Positions 1 to 9,168 of a stretch of 32,500 nucleotides of DNA are shown here, one piece after another. The stretch is from Cryptomeria japonica (Eukaryota > Streptophyta > Pinopsida > Cupressales > Cupressaceae). Positions within the stretch are counted from its first letter, which is position 1, and every line of letters starts with the position of its first letter. The translations under genes and the position numbers were made by a program. Location: contig NW_026729258.1 of assembly GCF_030272615.1 (NCBI RefSeq), forward strand, positions 25,001 through 57,500, read 5' to 3'. The notes below the pieces were generated by a model. The model saw only the letters and a list, made by a program, of their open reading frames with translations. It did not search any database and was not told the DNA's origin.

Positions 1-159
1 GGTGGGGTTTCTCGCATTGGCTCTTCCGAGGCCCGGTTGCCACCCTGGCGCGCACGAAGTCGGAAGTAGGGTTAATTGCCCGGGTGCGCACCTTTGCCAG
101 GGTGGGCACCTTACCTGGGCTGCGCACCAGGGCGGGCTCAAGATGGCACGCGCGTTCCG

Positions 160-232
160 TTTTTTTCACTATCTTTCAAAACGGAAATTTTAAAATCTCC
201 TTTTTTTTTTGCCTTTTCTGGAAATTAGTGAA
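160..232. repeat. T-rich island 1 inside the GC-rich array
   Basis: An AT-rich stretch (T-run, 'caaaacggaaattttaaaatctcc', T10, 'gccttttctggaaattagtgaaggc') interrupts very GC-rich repeats. It is nearly identical to the island at 652-729. Confidence 0.75.
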
Positions 233-651
233 GGCAGCGCATCAAAGGTGCGCACCTCGCTGCCCACCTTGGTGTGCTCTGAGGTGCGCACCCGGGAGCG
301 CTACGAAGTGTGCTCCAAGGTGCGGCGTGCACGTTGTCGGAGCCCGGTTTGCCCCGGGTGCGCACCTCGCCTGCACCTTGGCCGGGGTGGGCACCTTGGC
401 TGGGTTTGCCCAGGGTGCGCTCCGAAGCGGGGTTACTGGAGCGCCCCCTCTTTTTTTGTCAGAGCGTTTGGTGGGGTTTCTCGCATTGGCTCTTCCCAGG
501 CCCGGTTGTTGGGTGCGCTCCCACCCTGGCGCGCGCGAAGTTGGAAGTTGGGTTAATTGCCCGGGCGCGCACCTTCGCCAGGGTGGGCACCTTGGTGCGC
601 ACACCTTGGCTGGGCTGCGCACCAGGGCGGGCTCAAGATGGCACCAGCATT

Positions 652-729
652 CCCTTTTTCTCACTATCTTTCAAAACGGAAATTTTAAAATCTCGTTTTT
701 TTTTTGCCTTTTATGGAAATTAGTGAAGG
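652..729. repeat. T-rich island 2
   Basis: Second copy of the island at 160-232, about 490 bp downstream. It has the same AAAACGGAAATTTTAAAATCTC core followed by a long T-run and 'ggaaattagtgaaggc'. Only scattered substitutions separate the two copies. Confidence 0.75.
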
Positions 730-1726
730 CATCGCATCAAAGGTGCGCACCTCGCTGCCCACCTTGGTGTGCTCCGAGGTGCCCACCACGGTGCGCAACG
801 CCGGTGCGAACCCGGGAGCGCCCCGATGTGTGCTCCAAGGTGCGGCGTGCACGAAGTCGGACCCCGGTTTGCCCCGGGTGCGCACCTCGCGTGCACCTTG
901 GTGCGCACACCTTGGCTGGGTTGCGCGGCCTGGTGGGCACCATGGTGCGCACCAAGGAGCGCTCCGAAGTGTGCTCCAAGGTGCGGCGTGCACGAAGTCG
1001 GAGCCCGGTTTGCCCCGGGTACGCACCTCGCGTGCACCTTCGCCGGGGTGGGCACCTCGGCTGGGTTGCGCGCCCTGGTGCGCACCAAGGAGCGCTCCGA
1101 AGTGTGCTCCAAGGTGCGGCGTGCACGAAGTCGGAGCCCGGTTTGCCCCGGGTGCGCACCTTCGCCGCGGTGCGCACCATGGCGTGCACGAAGTCGGAGC
1201 CCGGTTTGCCCCGGGTGCGCACCTCGCGTGCACCTTCGGCGGGGTTGCGCGCCCTGGTGGGCACCATGGTGCGCACCAAGGAGCGCTCCGAAGTGTGCTC
1301 CAAGGTGCGGCGTGCACGAAGTCAGAGCCCGGTTTGCCCCGGGTGCGCACCTCGCGTGCACCTTCGGCGGGGTTGCGCGCCCTGGTGGGCACCATGGTGC
1401 GCACCAAGGAGCGCTCCGAAGTGTGCTCCAAGGTGCGGCGTGCACGAAGTCGGAGCCCGGTTTGCCCCGGGTGCGCACCTCGCGTGCACCTTCGCCGCGG
1501 TGGGCACCATGGCGTGCACGAAGTCGGAGCCCGGTTTGCCCCGGGTGCGCACCTCGCGTGCACCTTCGCCGGGGTGGGCACCTCGGCTGGGTTGCGCGCC
1601 CTGGTGCGCACCAAGGAGCGCTCCGAAGTGTGCTCCAAGGTGCGGCGTGCACGAAGTCGGAGCCCGGTTTGCCCCGGGTGCGCACCTCGCGTGCACCTTC
1701 GCCAGGGTGGGCACCTCGGTGCGCAC

Positions 1727-1775
1727 ACCTTCTCAATGTTTTCTTGCCTTTTCTGGAAATTGGTGAAGGCAGCGC
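1727..1775. repeat. T-rich island 3 (truncated)
   Basis: Only the 3' half of the island remains ('cttgccttttctggaaattggtgaaggcagcgcatc'). The 'aaaacggaaattttaaaatc' core and the long T-run are missing. Confidence 0.6.
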
Positions 1776-2418
1776 ATCAAAGGTGCGCACCTCGGTGTGC
1801 TCCGAGGTGCGAACCCGAGAGCGCTCCGAGGTGCCCACGAAGTCGAAAGTCGGGTTAATTGCATTGTTTTCCCCGGGTGCGCTCCGAGGTGCGCAACATC
1901 GGCGCGCACCAAGGAGGGCTCCGAAGTGTGCTCCAAGGTGCGCACGATGGCGTGCACCTCTGGTGCGCACGATTCGGAGCTCGGTTTGACCGGGGTGCGC
2001 ACACCTTGGCTGGGTTGCGCACCTTTTGTGCGCTCCAAGGTGCGCACGAAGTCGGAGCTCGGTTTGCCCCGGGTGCGCACCTTCGCCAGGGTGCGCACCT
2101 TGATGCGCACGCCTTGGCTGGGCTGCGCACCTTGGTGGGCGCCATGGTGCGCACCTTTCGTGCGCTCCAAGGTGCGCACGAAGTCGGAGCTCGGTTTGCC
2201 CCGGGTGCGCACCTTGGTGGGCGCCATGGTGCACTCCGAGGTGCCCAAGATTGGTGCGCACCAAGGAGCGCTCCGAAGTGCGCTCCAAGGTGCGCGCGAA
2301 GTCGAAAGTTGGGTTAATTGTCCGGTTTGCCTCGGGTGCGCACCTTGCGTGCACCTTCGCCAGGGTGGGCGCCTTGGTGCGCACACCTTGGCTGGGCTGC
2401 GCACACCTTGGCACCCGC

Positions 2419-2512
2419 GTTTCCTTCATTTTAAATTTTTTTTTTTTACAATCTCTCAAGTGGGAAATTCTATAATCTCAACTTTTTTTGCCTTTTCAGG
2501 AAACTTTTGAAT
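2419..2512. repeat. T-rich island 4 (diverged)
   Basis: Diverged copy with two T-runs separated by 'acaatctctcaagtgggaaattctataatctcaac', then 'gccttttcaggaaac'. It marks the right end of the subrepeat array. Confidence 0.6.
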
Positions 2513-2540
2513 GGAGCGCATCATTGGTGCGCTCCGAAGT

Positions 2541-2942
2541 GTGCTCCAAAGCTCTCTCCAGCTGCGTGCACCTGCCCCGGCCGCGCACCCGGCCCCGCCC
2601 AGCTTCGCTCACCTGTCCCGGGCGTCTGGTGCGGAACCTTAGAGTAAGAAACATCACCGTGCACCTTGGCCAACGTGCGCGACTCGACCGAGCGCGCACT
2701 GGCCGAGGTGCACACCGATTTCACCTGGGTGCGCGCGCAGCACCTCGGGCGCACCGGGGTGCGCGCACAACGCCCGGGTTGCACCGTGGCCTGTGTGCTC
2801 GGGGTGCCTCGGGTGCGCGCTCGGTGTCGCCCCCGCGCGCGCGGTAGTGCGGGCAGCGCACCCCGGCCCGGCCCGGCCCCGACGAGAACGCAAACGGGCA
2901 AAAGGTTTATTCAAATAGCATTGCGACGCCCGGCGAAAAACT
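2541..2942. other. GC-rich spacer 3' of the 5S gene
   Basis: GC-rich sequence with degenerate 'cgggtgcgcgc' and 'gcaccgggg' motifs, becoming AT-richer near 2905-2942, just beyond the 5S terminator. Open frames on both strands are short, Arg/Ala/Pro-rich and overlapping, and I see no gene in them. Confidence 0.6.
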
Positions 2943-2948
2943 AAAAAA
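2943..2948 (-). terminator. RNA polymerase III terminator of the 5S gene
   Basis: A run of six A on the plus strand, so TTTTTT on the minus strand, directly follows the ACCC 3' end of the 5S gene. Four or more T is the usual Pol III stop. Confidence 0.85.
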
Positions 2949-3066
2949 GGGTGCAACACCGGGACTTCCCGGGAGGTCACCCATCCCAGTACTACTCCGG
3001 CCCAAGCGCGCTTAACTGCGGAGTTCTGATGGGATCCGGTGCACTAATGCTGGTATGATCGCACCC
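2949..3066 (-). rRNA. 5S ribosomal RNA
   Basis: The minus strand reads GGGTGCGATCATACCAGC at its 5' end and ends GGTGTTGCACCC, as in land-plant 5S rRNA. The span is 118 bp, close to the usual 119-120. The internal control region looks intact: A-box region 'agttaagcgcgcttgggc' and C-box region 'gatgggtgacctcccggg'. The base at -1 is C, as in plant 5S genes, and a T6 terminator follows. A clear TATA-like element near -28 is not obvious. All recognised Pol I initiators in the window are on the plus strand, so the 5S gene is inverted relative to the 35S transcription unit. Product: the large-subunit 5S rRNA made by Pol III. The gene appears functional, but expression cannot be judged here. Confidence 0.96.
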
Positions 3067-3474
3067 GTTATGAGCTTGTCGCAGTGTGTACTTAGCAAAC
3101 CGCGACCCACGTGCGAATCCACCCCGGCCACCCACCCCCGTCGAGGTGCACACCCTCCCTCGCGAAGTGCGCCCCGTTCGCCAAGTGTGAGCCCTGCCCG
3201 GGTGCGCGCACCTTGCTAGGGCGTCGGGTGTGCACCCGGCCCGGCCTACGTGCGTGCACCTGGAGGGGGCGTCGTGTGCGTGCAGTGTCCCGTCTGCAAC
3301 GCGGTGCCCACACACCACCTCGGGCGCAACGACCTGCGCTCACATGTGGGCCGAGTGCACCTTGGTGCATGTTCGGGGCGCCTCGGGTGCACGCTCGATC
3401 TTGCCCCGGTGCACCAAGGCGCTCGGTTTGCCCCGGGTGCGCACTTGGTGCAAGGTGGGCACCCAAAATAGGGA
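3067..3474. other. GC-rich spacer upstream of the 5S gene
   Basis: This contains the 5S 5' flank, then GC-rich sequence with degenerate GGTGCGCACC-like modules (for example 'ccccgggtgcgcacttgg' near 3431). No coding or RNA gene is recognised. Confidence 0.55.
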
Positions 3475-3830
3475 TCAAGCACCAAAACACAAGTTTCGGG
3501 ATGCAAAATGGGACCCAAGGACCACAAATGCGTTCCAAGACCCATGATGGGTCCACGAGAACAAAAATGTGTTCCGAGACTTAATAAACAAATATTGGGT
3601 TTTAGGAGAAGAAACATGCTCTGATGCCCAAAACGAGAATCGACCCCGAAAAGGCCACAGGCCAAAAGTGGGATGCGAGACAAAAAAAAATGGGACCCGA
3701 GGACCAAAATTGGGTTCCCAGGTCGAAGACAGGGCAACCGGACAAGAAACGACCTCTAAGGCTCGAAATGAGTCCCGACGACTAAAACTTGACAAGAAGC
3801 ACCCATCAGGCACCCAACTCGACACCCATG
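3475..3830. repeat. A/G-rich degenerate short repeats
   Basis: The composition changes abruptly to A-rich. Degenerate units of about 30 bp are built on 'atgggacccaaggaccaaaa' and 'gggttccgagac'. No gene is recognised. Confidence 0.6.
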
Positions 3831-5512
3831 GGATGCCGACCCACCCGGGCTTCCACCTAGCACACCTTGGCACCCACCCACCCTCGCACCCAACCTCGCA
3901 CCCAACTTAGCACCTTTGAACCCACATTGGCACTCACCCTGACCCTGGCACCTTGGAACCCACATTGGCACTCACCTTGACCCTGGCACCCACCTTTGCA
4001 CTCACCTTGGGACCCACCCTGGCTCCCACCTCGGCACCCACCCAGACACCCACCTTGGTTCCTTGGCACCCACCTTGGATCCTTGGCACCCACCCCGACA
4101 CCCACCTTGGCACGCAACTTGGCTACTTGCCACCCACCTTGGCTCCTTGACGCCCACCCCGACAACCACCCCGTGACCTACCCTGGCTAGGGTTGGTGCA
4201 CACCCACCCTGGTGCCCACCTTGGCACCCACCCTATGACCCACCTTGGCACGCACCTTAGTACCCACCCCGTTACCCACCCTAGGACCCACCCCGTGACC
4301 CACCTTGGCCAGGGTGGGTGCACCCACCCTGGTGCCCACCTTGGCACCCACCCATCCTAGCACCCAGCCTGTGACCGGGCTTGGAACCCAACCTTGCACC
4401 CGCACCCGTCTTGGCCAGTGTGGGTGCGCACCCATCCTGGCACCCACGTTGTGACACACCCTTTAACCCACGCACCCTAGCACCCACGTTGGCACCCACC
4501 TTGGAACCCAACCTAGCAACTTGGCACCCACCCCGTGACCCACCTTGGCATCCACCATAGCAGTCGCCGACTTGGCACCCACCTCGGCACCCACCTTGAC
4601 ACTTGTGGACCCACCTTGCCACTCACCCTAGCATCGACCCATCCTAGCACCCACCCTGGCACCTTTGCACCCTAGCACTCACCCATCCTAGCACCTAACC
4701 TGTGACCCACCTTGACACTCACCCTCGCACCCACCTTGGAACCCAACCTAGCACCCACCCACCCTGACACCAACCCTAGCACCTACCCACCCTTGCACCC
4801 ACCCTGTGACCCATCTTGGCACCCACCCATCCTACCACTCAACCTATCACCCACCTTCTCACCCACCTTGGCATCCACCTTAGCACCCACCCACACTGGC
4901 ACCTTGGCACCCACCTCGGGCAAGGTGGGTGCACACCCACCCTGGCACCCAATTTAGAACCCACCGAGCATGTTACCCACCTTGGCACCCACATTGCAGC
5001 CCACCCTAGTACCCACCCTATGACCCACATTGGCATCCACACCCTAGCACCCAGGCACCTCGACACCCGCCTTGACACCCACCCTAGCACTGAACCTGTG
5101 ACCCACCTTGGAACTCACCCTAGAACCCACCCACCCTGTGAACCACCTTGGCATCCACCTTAGCACCCACCCACCTTGGCACCCACTCTAGCACTCACCC
5201 ATCCTAACACCCAACTTGTTACCCACCTTGGCACCCGCCCTCGCGTCCACCTTGAAACCCACCCTAGCACCCACCCACGCAGGAGCCCACCTTGGCACCC
5301 AACCTAACACCCACGCATCCTGGCACCCAACTTGTGACCCACCTTGGAACCCACCCTAGTACCCACCTTTGAACCCACTATATCACCAACCCACCTTGGC
5401 ACCCACCCTATGACCCTCTTTGGAATCCACCCTAGCACGCACCCACCCTGGCACCCACCATGGAGCGCACCCTAGCACCCACCCACCTCGGCACGCACCT
5501 CAACACCCACCT
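3831..5512. repeat. C-rich minisatellite (CACCCACCTTGG)n
   Basis: About 1.7 kb of short degenerate units around CACCCACCTTGG, CACCCACCCTGTGACC and 'cacccatcctagcac'. The plus strand is strongly C-rich and G-poor. Peptides predicted from it are simple Thr/His/Pro or Trp/Gly/Val repeats and are not credible genes. The minus strand carries many closely spaced GGTGGG runs. Confidence 0.9.
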
Positions 5513-5700
5513 TGGTGTGCGCACTGCGCCAACCTCTCAAAGACCCTATGTGGTGCGCTCCAAAGTGTACACCTTTGGTGCGCTCCAAGGTGCGCACCTT
5601 TGGTGCACACCGAGGTGCACACCAAAGTGTGCACCGAGGTGAGCACCAAAGTGCACTCCAGGGTGCACACCAAGGCGTGCACCTTTGGTGCGGTCAATGC
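5513..5700. repeat. Short block of GGTGCGCACC-type modules
   Basis: Modules such as 'ggtgcgctccaaggtgcgcacctttggtgc' and 'gtgcaccgaggtgagcaccaaagtgc' recur every 20-25 bp. The block relates the first array to the promoter repeats, which reuse the same modules. Confidence 0.7.
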
Positions 5701-5776
5701 AAACGAATTCGGAAGTTGGGGTCGATGTCCTAATCGCTGCTGCAGACTACACGTATGAGAATCGGACAAATAGCTT

Positions 5777-5786
5777 TATATAGGGG
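5777..5786 (+). promoter_or_regulatory. Pol I initiator-like motif, spacer promoter 1
   Basis: TATATAGGGG followed by AGGTGTTG. It matches the conserved plant 35S rDNA start-site motif (known in Arabidopsis and other plants as TATATAGGGGG, transcription starting at the last A). This copy has an extra T upstream (AGCTTTATATA). Confidence 0.75.
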
Positions 5787-5933
5787 AGGTGTTGCGTTTG
5801 ATGGGTCGACTCCCCTGGTTGTGTGCACTGCACCAACTTCAAAGACCCTGTCTTGTTTAAGAAGTCAAAAGTTGGGGTGGATGTCCTAATCATTGCTGCA
5901 GTCTACGCATGTATGAGAATCAGACAAATAGCT

Positions 5934-5943
5934 TATATAGGGG
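5934..5943 (+). promoter_or_regulatory. Pol I initiator-like motif, spacer promoter 2
   Basis: TATATAGGGG preceded by 'cagacaaatagct', 157 bp after motif 1. Confidence 0.75.
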
Positions 5944-6153
5944 AGGTGTTGCATTCGGTGGGTTGACTCCCCTGGTTGTGCGCACTGCGCCAACCTCAAA
6001 GACCCCGCATAGCAGAAGAAGTCGGAAGTCGGATTTTGGTGAGCACCAAGGCGTGCACCTTTGGTGCGGTCAACGCAGACGAATTCAGAAGTTGGGGTGG
6101 ATGTCCTAATCGTTGTTGCAGGCTACACATGTATGAGAATCAGACAAATAGCT

Positions 6154-6163
6154 TATATAGGGG
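6154..6163 (+). promoter_or_regulatory. Pol I initiator-like motif, spacer promoter 3
   Basis: TATATAGGGG in a 220-bp unit that carries the 63-bp extra module. Confidence 0.75.
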
Positions 6164-6310
6164 AGGTGTTGGGTTTGATGGGTCAACTCCCTTGGTTGTG
6201 CGCATTACGCCAACCTCAAAGACCTTGTTTTCGTTAAGAAGTCAAAAGTTGGGGTCAATGTCCTAATGGCTCCTGCAGGCTACACATGTATGAGAATCGG
6301 ACAAATAGCT

Positions 6311-6320
6311 TATATAGGGG
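6311..6320 (+). promoter_or_regulatory. Pol I initiator-like motif, spacer promoter 4
   Basis: TATATAGGGG, 157 bp after motif 3, in the context 'cggacaaatagct'. Confidence 0.75.
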
Positions 6321-6467
6321 AGGTGTTGGGTTTGATGGGTCGACTCCCCTGGTTGTGCGCATTACGTCAACCTCAAAGACCTTGTTTTCGTTAAGAAGTC
6401 AAAAGTTGGGGTCGATGTCCTAATTGCTCCTGTAGACTACACATGTATGAGAATCAGACAAATAGCT

Positions 6468-6477
6468 TATATAGGGG
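6468..6477 (+). promoter_or_regulatory. Pol I initiator-like motif, spacer promoter 5
   Basis: TATATAGGGG, 157 bp after motif 4, in the context 'cagacaaatagct'. Confidence 0.75.
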
Positions 6478-6624
6478 AGGTGTTGGGTTTGATGGGTTGA
6501 CTCCCCTAGTTGTTCGCATTACACCAACCTCAAAGACCTTGTTTTCGTTTAGAAGCCGAAAGTTGGGGTCGATGTCCTAATTGCTCCTGCAGGCTACGCA
6601 TGTATGAGAATCAGACAAATAGCT

Positions 6625-6634
6625 TATATAGGGG
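6625..6634 (+). promoter_or_regulatory. Pol I initiator-like motif, spacer promoter 6
   Basis: TATATAGGGG, the last motif of the 157-bp family, lying just upstream of the 52-bp array. Confidence 0.75.
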
Positions 6635-6740
6635 AGGTGTTGGGTTTGATGGGTCGACTCCCCTGGTTGTGCGCATTGCGCCAACCTCAAAGACCCTGCA
6701 TTGCGGATGAAGTCGAAAGTCAGAGTTTGGTGTGCTACAA

Positions 6741-7460
6741 GGTGTGGTCGAAGGTGCTCACCTAGGTGTGCACCTTTGGAGCACAGGAAAAGTGCCCTCC
6801 AAAAGTGCGCACCTTTGGAGTGCACAAAAGTGCCCTCCAAAAGTGCGCACCTTTGGAGCGCAGAAAAGTGCCCTCCAAAAAGTGCCCTCCAAAAGTGCGC
6901 ACCTTTGGAGCGCAGAAAAGTGCCCTCCAAAAAGTGCCCTCCAAAAGTGCGCACCTTTGGAGCGCAGAAAAGTGCCCTCCAAAAAGTGCCCTCCAAAAGT
7001 GCGCACCTTTGGAGCGCAGAAAAGTGCCCTCCAAAAAGTGCCCTCCAAAAGTGCGCACCTTTGGAGCGCAGAAAAGTGCCCTCCAAAAAGTGCCCTCCAA
7101 AAGTGCGCACCTTTGGAGCGCAGAAAAGTGCCCTCCAAAAAGTGCCCTCCAAAAGTGCGCACCTTTGGAGCGCAGAAAAGTGCCCTCCAAAAAGTGCCCT
7201 CCAAAAGTGCGCACCTTTGGAGCGCAGAAAAGTGCCCTCCAAAAAGTGCCCTCCAAAAGTGCGCACCTTTGGAGCGCAGAAAAGTGCCCTCCAAAAAGTG
7301 CCCTCCAAAAGTGCGCACCTTTGGAGCGCAGAAAAGTGCCCTCCAAAAAGTGCCCTCCAAAAGTGCGCACCTTTGGAGCGCAGAAAAGTGCCCTCCAAAA
7401 GTGCGCACCTTTGGAGCGCACAAAAGTGCCCTCCAAAAGTGCGCACTTTTGGTGCGCACC
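6741..7460. repeat. 52-bp tandem repeat array
   Basis: The unit is 'gtgcgcacctttggagcg' + 'cagaaaagtgccctcc' + 'aaaaagtgccctccaaaa'. GTGCGCACC starts every 52 bp from 6843 to 7363 (ten full units, virtually identical). It is flanked by 38-bp versions (6805-6843, 7363-7401, 7401-7439) that lack one 14-bp 'aaaaagtgccctcc' copy. All three plus-strand frames and two minus-strand frames stay open across it because no stop occurs in the unit. The 52-codon peptide period shows that this is a DNA repeat, not a selected protein. Confidence 0.93.
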
Positions 7461-7559
7461 AAGGCGCTGGTTCGGTCGTTGCAGGCGAGTTCGGAAGTTG
7501 GGGTCGATGTCCTGAGCGGAGGTGCAAACTACACAGGTGTCGGAATCGGACAAATAGCT

Positions 7560-7569
7560 TATATAGGGG
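7560..7569 (+). promoter_or_regulatory. Pol I initiator-like motif, spacer promoter 7
   Basis: TATATAGGGG followed by AGGTGTATGC, which differs from the AGGTGTTG of motifs 1-6. First of the 311-bp family. Confidence 0.75.
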
Positions 7570-7870
7570 AGGTGTATGCTTCGATGGGTCGACTCCCCAG
7601 GTTGAGCGCACCGCGCCAACCTCAAAGACCCTACGGTATGGATGAAGTCGGAAGTTGGGTCCGATGACCGATTCGATTAGTAGGTATGCTCATGAGGTCG
7701 GAATTTGGGTCCGATGACCTGCCATGTGCAGGAAGGCGAATGTTGACACTGTGCGTTGCAAGGTGCACACCAAGGCGCTGGTGCGGTCTTTTTAGTCGAG
7801 TTCGGAAGTTGGGGTCGATGTCCTGATCGGAGGTGCAAGCTACACAGGTGTGGGAATCGGACAAATAGCT

Positions 7871-7880
7871 TATATAGGGG
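7871..7880 (+). promoter_or_regulatory. Pol I initiator-like motif, spacer promoter 8
   Basis: TATATAGGGG, exactly 311 bp after motif 7. Confidence 0.75.
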
Positions 7881-8181
7881 AGGTGTATGCTTCGTTGGGT
7901 CGACTCCCCGGGTTGAGCGCACCGCGCCAACCTCAAAGACCCTACGGTATGGATGAAGTCGGAAGTTGGGTCCGATGACCGATTCGATATGTAGGCATAC
8001 TCGCGAGGTCGGAATTTGGGTCCGATGACCTGCCACGTGCAGGAAGGCGAATGTTGGCACTGTGCGTTGCAAGGTGCGCACCAAGGCGCTGGTTCGGTCG
8101 TTGGAGGCGAGTTCGGAAGTTGGGGTCGATGTCTTGATCGGAGGTGCAAACTACACAGGTGTGGGAATCGGACAAATAGCT

Positions 8182-8191
8182 TATATAGGGG
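8182..8191 (+). promoter_or_regulatory. Pol I initiator-like motif, spacer promoter 9
   Basis: TATATAGGGG, exactly 311 bp after motif 8. Confidence 0.75.
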
Positions 8192-8492
8192 AGGTGTATG
8201 CTTCGTTGGGTCGACTCCCCGGGTTGAGCGCACCGCGCCAACCTCAAAGACCCTACGGTATGGATGAAGTCGGAAGTTGGGTCCGATGACCGATTCGATA
8301 TGTAGGCATACTCGCGAGGTCGGAATTTGGGTCCGATGACCTGCCATGTGCAGGAAGGCGAATGTTGGGACTGTGCGTCGCAAGGTGCGCACCAAGGCGC
8401 TGGTGCCGTCGTTGCAGTCGAGTTCGGAAGTTGGGGTCGATGTCCTGGTCAGAGGTGCAAACTACACAGGTGTGGGAATCGGACAAATAGCT

Positions 8493-8502
8493 TATATAGG
8501 GG
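8493..8502 (+). promoter_or_regulatory. Pol I initiator-like motif, spacer promoter 10
   Basis: TATATAGGGG, exactly 311 bp after motif 9 and last of this family. Confidence 0.75.
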
Positions 8503-8639
8503 AGGTGTATGCTTCGATGGGTCGACTCCCTGGGTTGAGCGCACCGCGCCAACCTCAAAGACCCTACAGTATGGATGAAGTCGGAAGTTGGGTCCGATGA
8601 CCGATTCGATACGTAGGCATATTGGCGAGGTCTGAATTT

Positions 8640-8935
8640 GTGTCCGATGACCTGCCATGCGCAGGAAGGCGGAATTTGGGTCCGATGACCGAGTTGATGG
8701 CGTGCCATGCGCAGAAAGGCGGAATTTGGGTCCGATGACCGAGTTGATGTTGATGGCCCGCCATGCACAGGAAGGCGGAATTTGGGTCCGATGACCGATT
8801 TGAAGGCGTGCCATACGCAAAAAGGCGGAGTTTGGGTCCGATGACCGAGTTGATATTGATGGCCCGCCATGCGCAGGAAGGCGGAATTTGGGTCCGATGA
8901 CCTGACATACGCATGGAGTCCGACTCGGGGGCCGA
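8640..8935. repeat. Alternating 50/56-bp repeats
   Basis: 'ggcggaatttgggtccgatg' starts at 8668, 8718, 8774, 8824 and 8880, giving spacings of 50, 56, 50 and 56 bp. The 6-bp difference is one extra 'ttgatg' or 'ttgata' before 'gcccgccatgcgca'. The effective unit is a 106-bp dimer. Confidence 0.8.
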
Positions 8936-9037
8936 TGTTCGATTCGATGACTTGCATTGTGGGTAAAGTCGGAAGTTGTGGTCTTTGACCCGATTCGATG
9001 ACCAGACTTCGGCTGCTTGAGAATCGGACAAATAACT

Positions 9038-9047
9038 TATATAGGGG
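9038..9047 (+). promoter_or_regulatory. Pol I initiator-like motif, spacer promoter 11
   Basis: TATATAGGGG in the context 'caaataact'. A stem-loop begins 41 nt after the motif start. Confidence 0.75.
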
Positions 9048-9078
9048 AGGTAGTGTTCTCGAGCATCCTCCCCCCGTG

Positions 9079-9168
9079 CCCGTTTATGTCGATTGATGCT
9101 GGTGCTCGACTGGTTGGAGCGCTCGGATGCAAAAATCTTGCACCAGGATTTATCGATTGTGATGGACA
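9079..9168 (+). other. Stem-loop downstream of promoter 11
   Basis: The left arm 9079-9107 pairs with 9139-9168 (about 19 of 30 positions by eye). The loop is 31 nt and contains CGCTCGGAT. Pairing is weaker than in the next two copies but uses the same register. Confidence 0.5.

Larger units (their letters stand above)
1..2540. repeat. GC-rich IGS subrepeat array (GTGCGCACC family)
   Basis: The block is built from short modules: GGTGCGCACC, 'gagcgctccgaagtgtgctcc', 'gaagtcggagcccggtttgcc' and 'cgcgtgcaccttcgcc'. They recur in variable order, most densely at 830-1735. A higher-order unit of roughly 470-495 bp is also visible: 'ggtggggtttctcgcattgg' occurs at 1 and 471, and 'gaaattagtgaaggc' recurs one unit later. 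Both strands are open for hundreds of codons, but the inferred peptides are frame-shuffled versions of the same DNA repeat (VRTFA, CAPRC, GAHL), so no gene is called. Given the 5S gene and Pol I motifs downstream, I read this as the 26S-proximal part of an rDNA spacer; the 26S gene itself is not in the window. Confidence 0.85.
5690..6740 (+). repeat. 157-bp spacer-promoter repeat array (6 units)
   Basis: Six units each contain, in order: 'aagttggggtcgatgtcc', 'ctgcaggctacacatgtatg', 'gagaatcagacaaatag', TATATAGGGG, 'gggtcgactcccctggttg' and 'ccaacctcaaagacc'. Successive initiators are 157, 220, 157, 157 and 157 bp apart. The 220-bp interval carries a 63-bp extra piece containing 'gagcaccaaggcgtgcacc', like the sequence before the first unit. 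Confidence 0.85.
7461..8640 (+). repeat. 311-bp spacer-promoter repeat array (4 units)
   Basis: Four near-identical units have initiators exactly 311 bp apart. Each holds 'gttcggaagttggggtcgatg', 'ggaggtgcaaactacacagg', TATATAGGGG, 'gggtcgactccccgggttg', 'gaagtcggaagttgggtccg', then 'gacctgccatgtgcaggaag' and 'aaggtgcgcaccaaggcg'. The unit appears to be a 157-bp type unit extended by a module of about 150 bp. Confidence 0.88.

Noticed and set aside
64-80. Telomere-like TAGGGTTA near 68
   Set aside because: Isolated single copies within the 'gaagtcggaagtagggttaa' phrase; no tandem TTTAGGG.
84-2459. Very long open frames on both strands in the GC-rich array (560 codons at 84-1766 plus; 579 codons at 720-2459 minus)
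   Set aside because: Several frames are open at once, the peptides are the same repeat read in shifted frames, and no domain or start context is credible.
6701-7667. Repetitive proteins of 234-344 residues across the 52-bp array
   Set aside because: The unit has no stop in five frames and 52 is not a multiple of 3, so all frames give rotated versions of one peptide.
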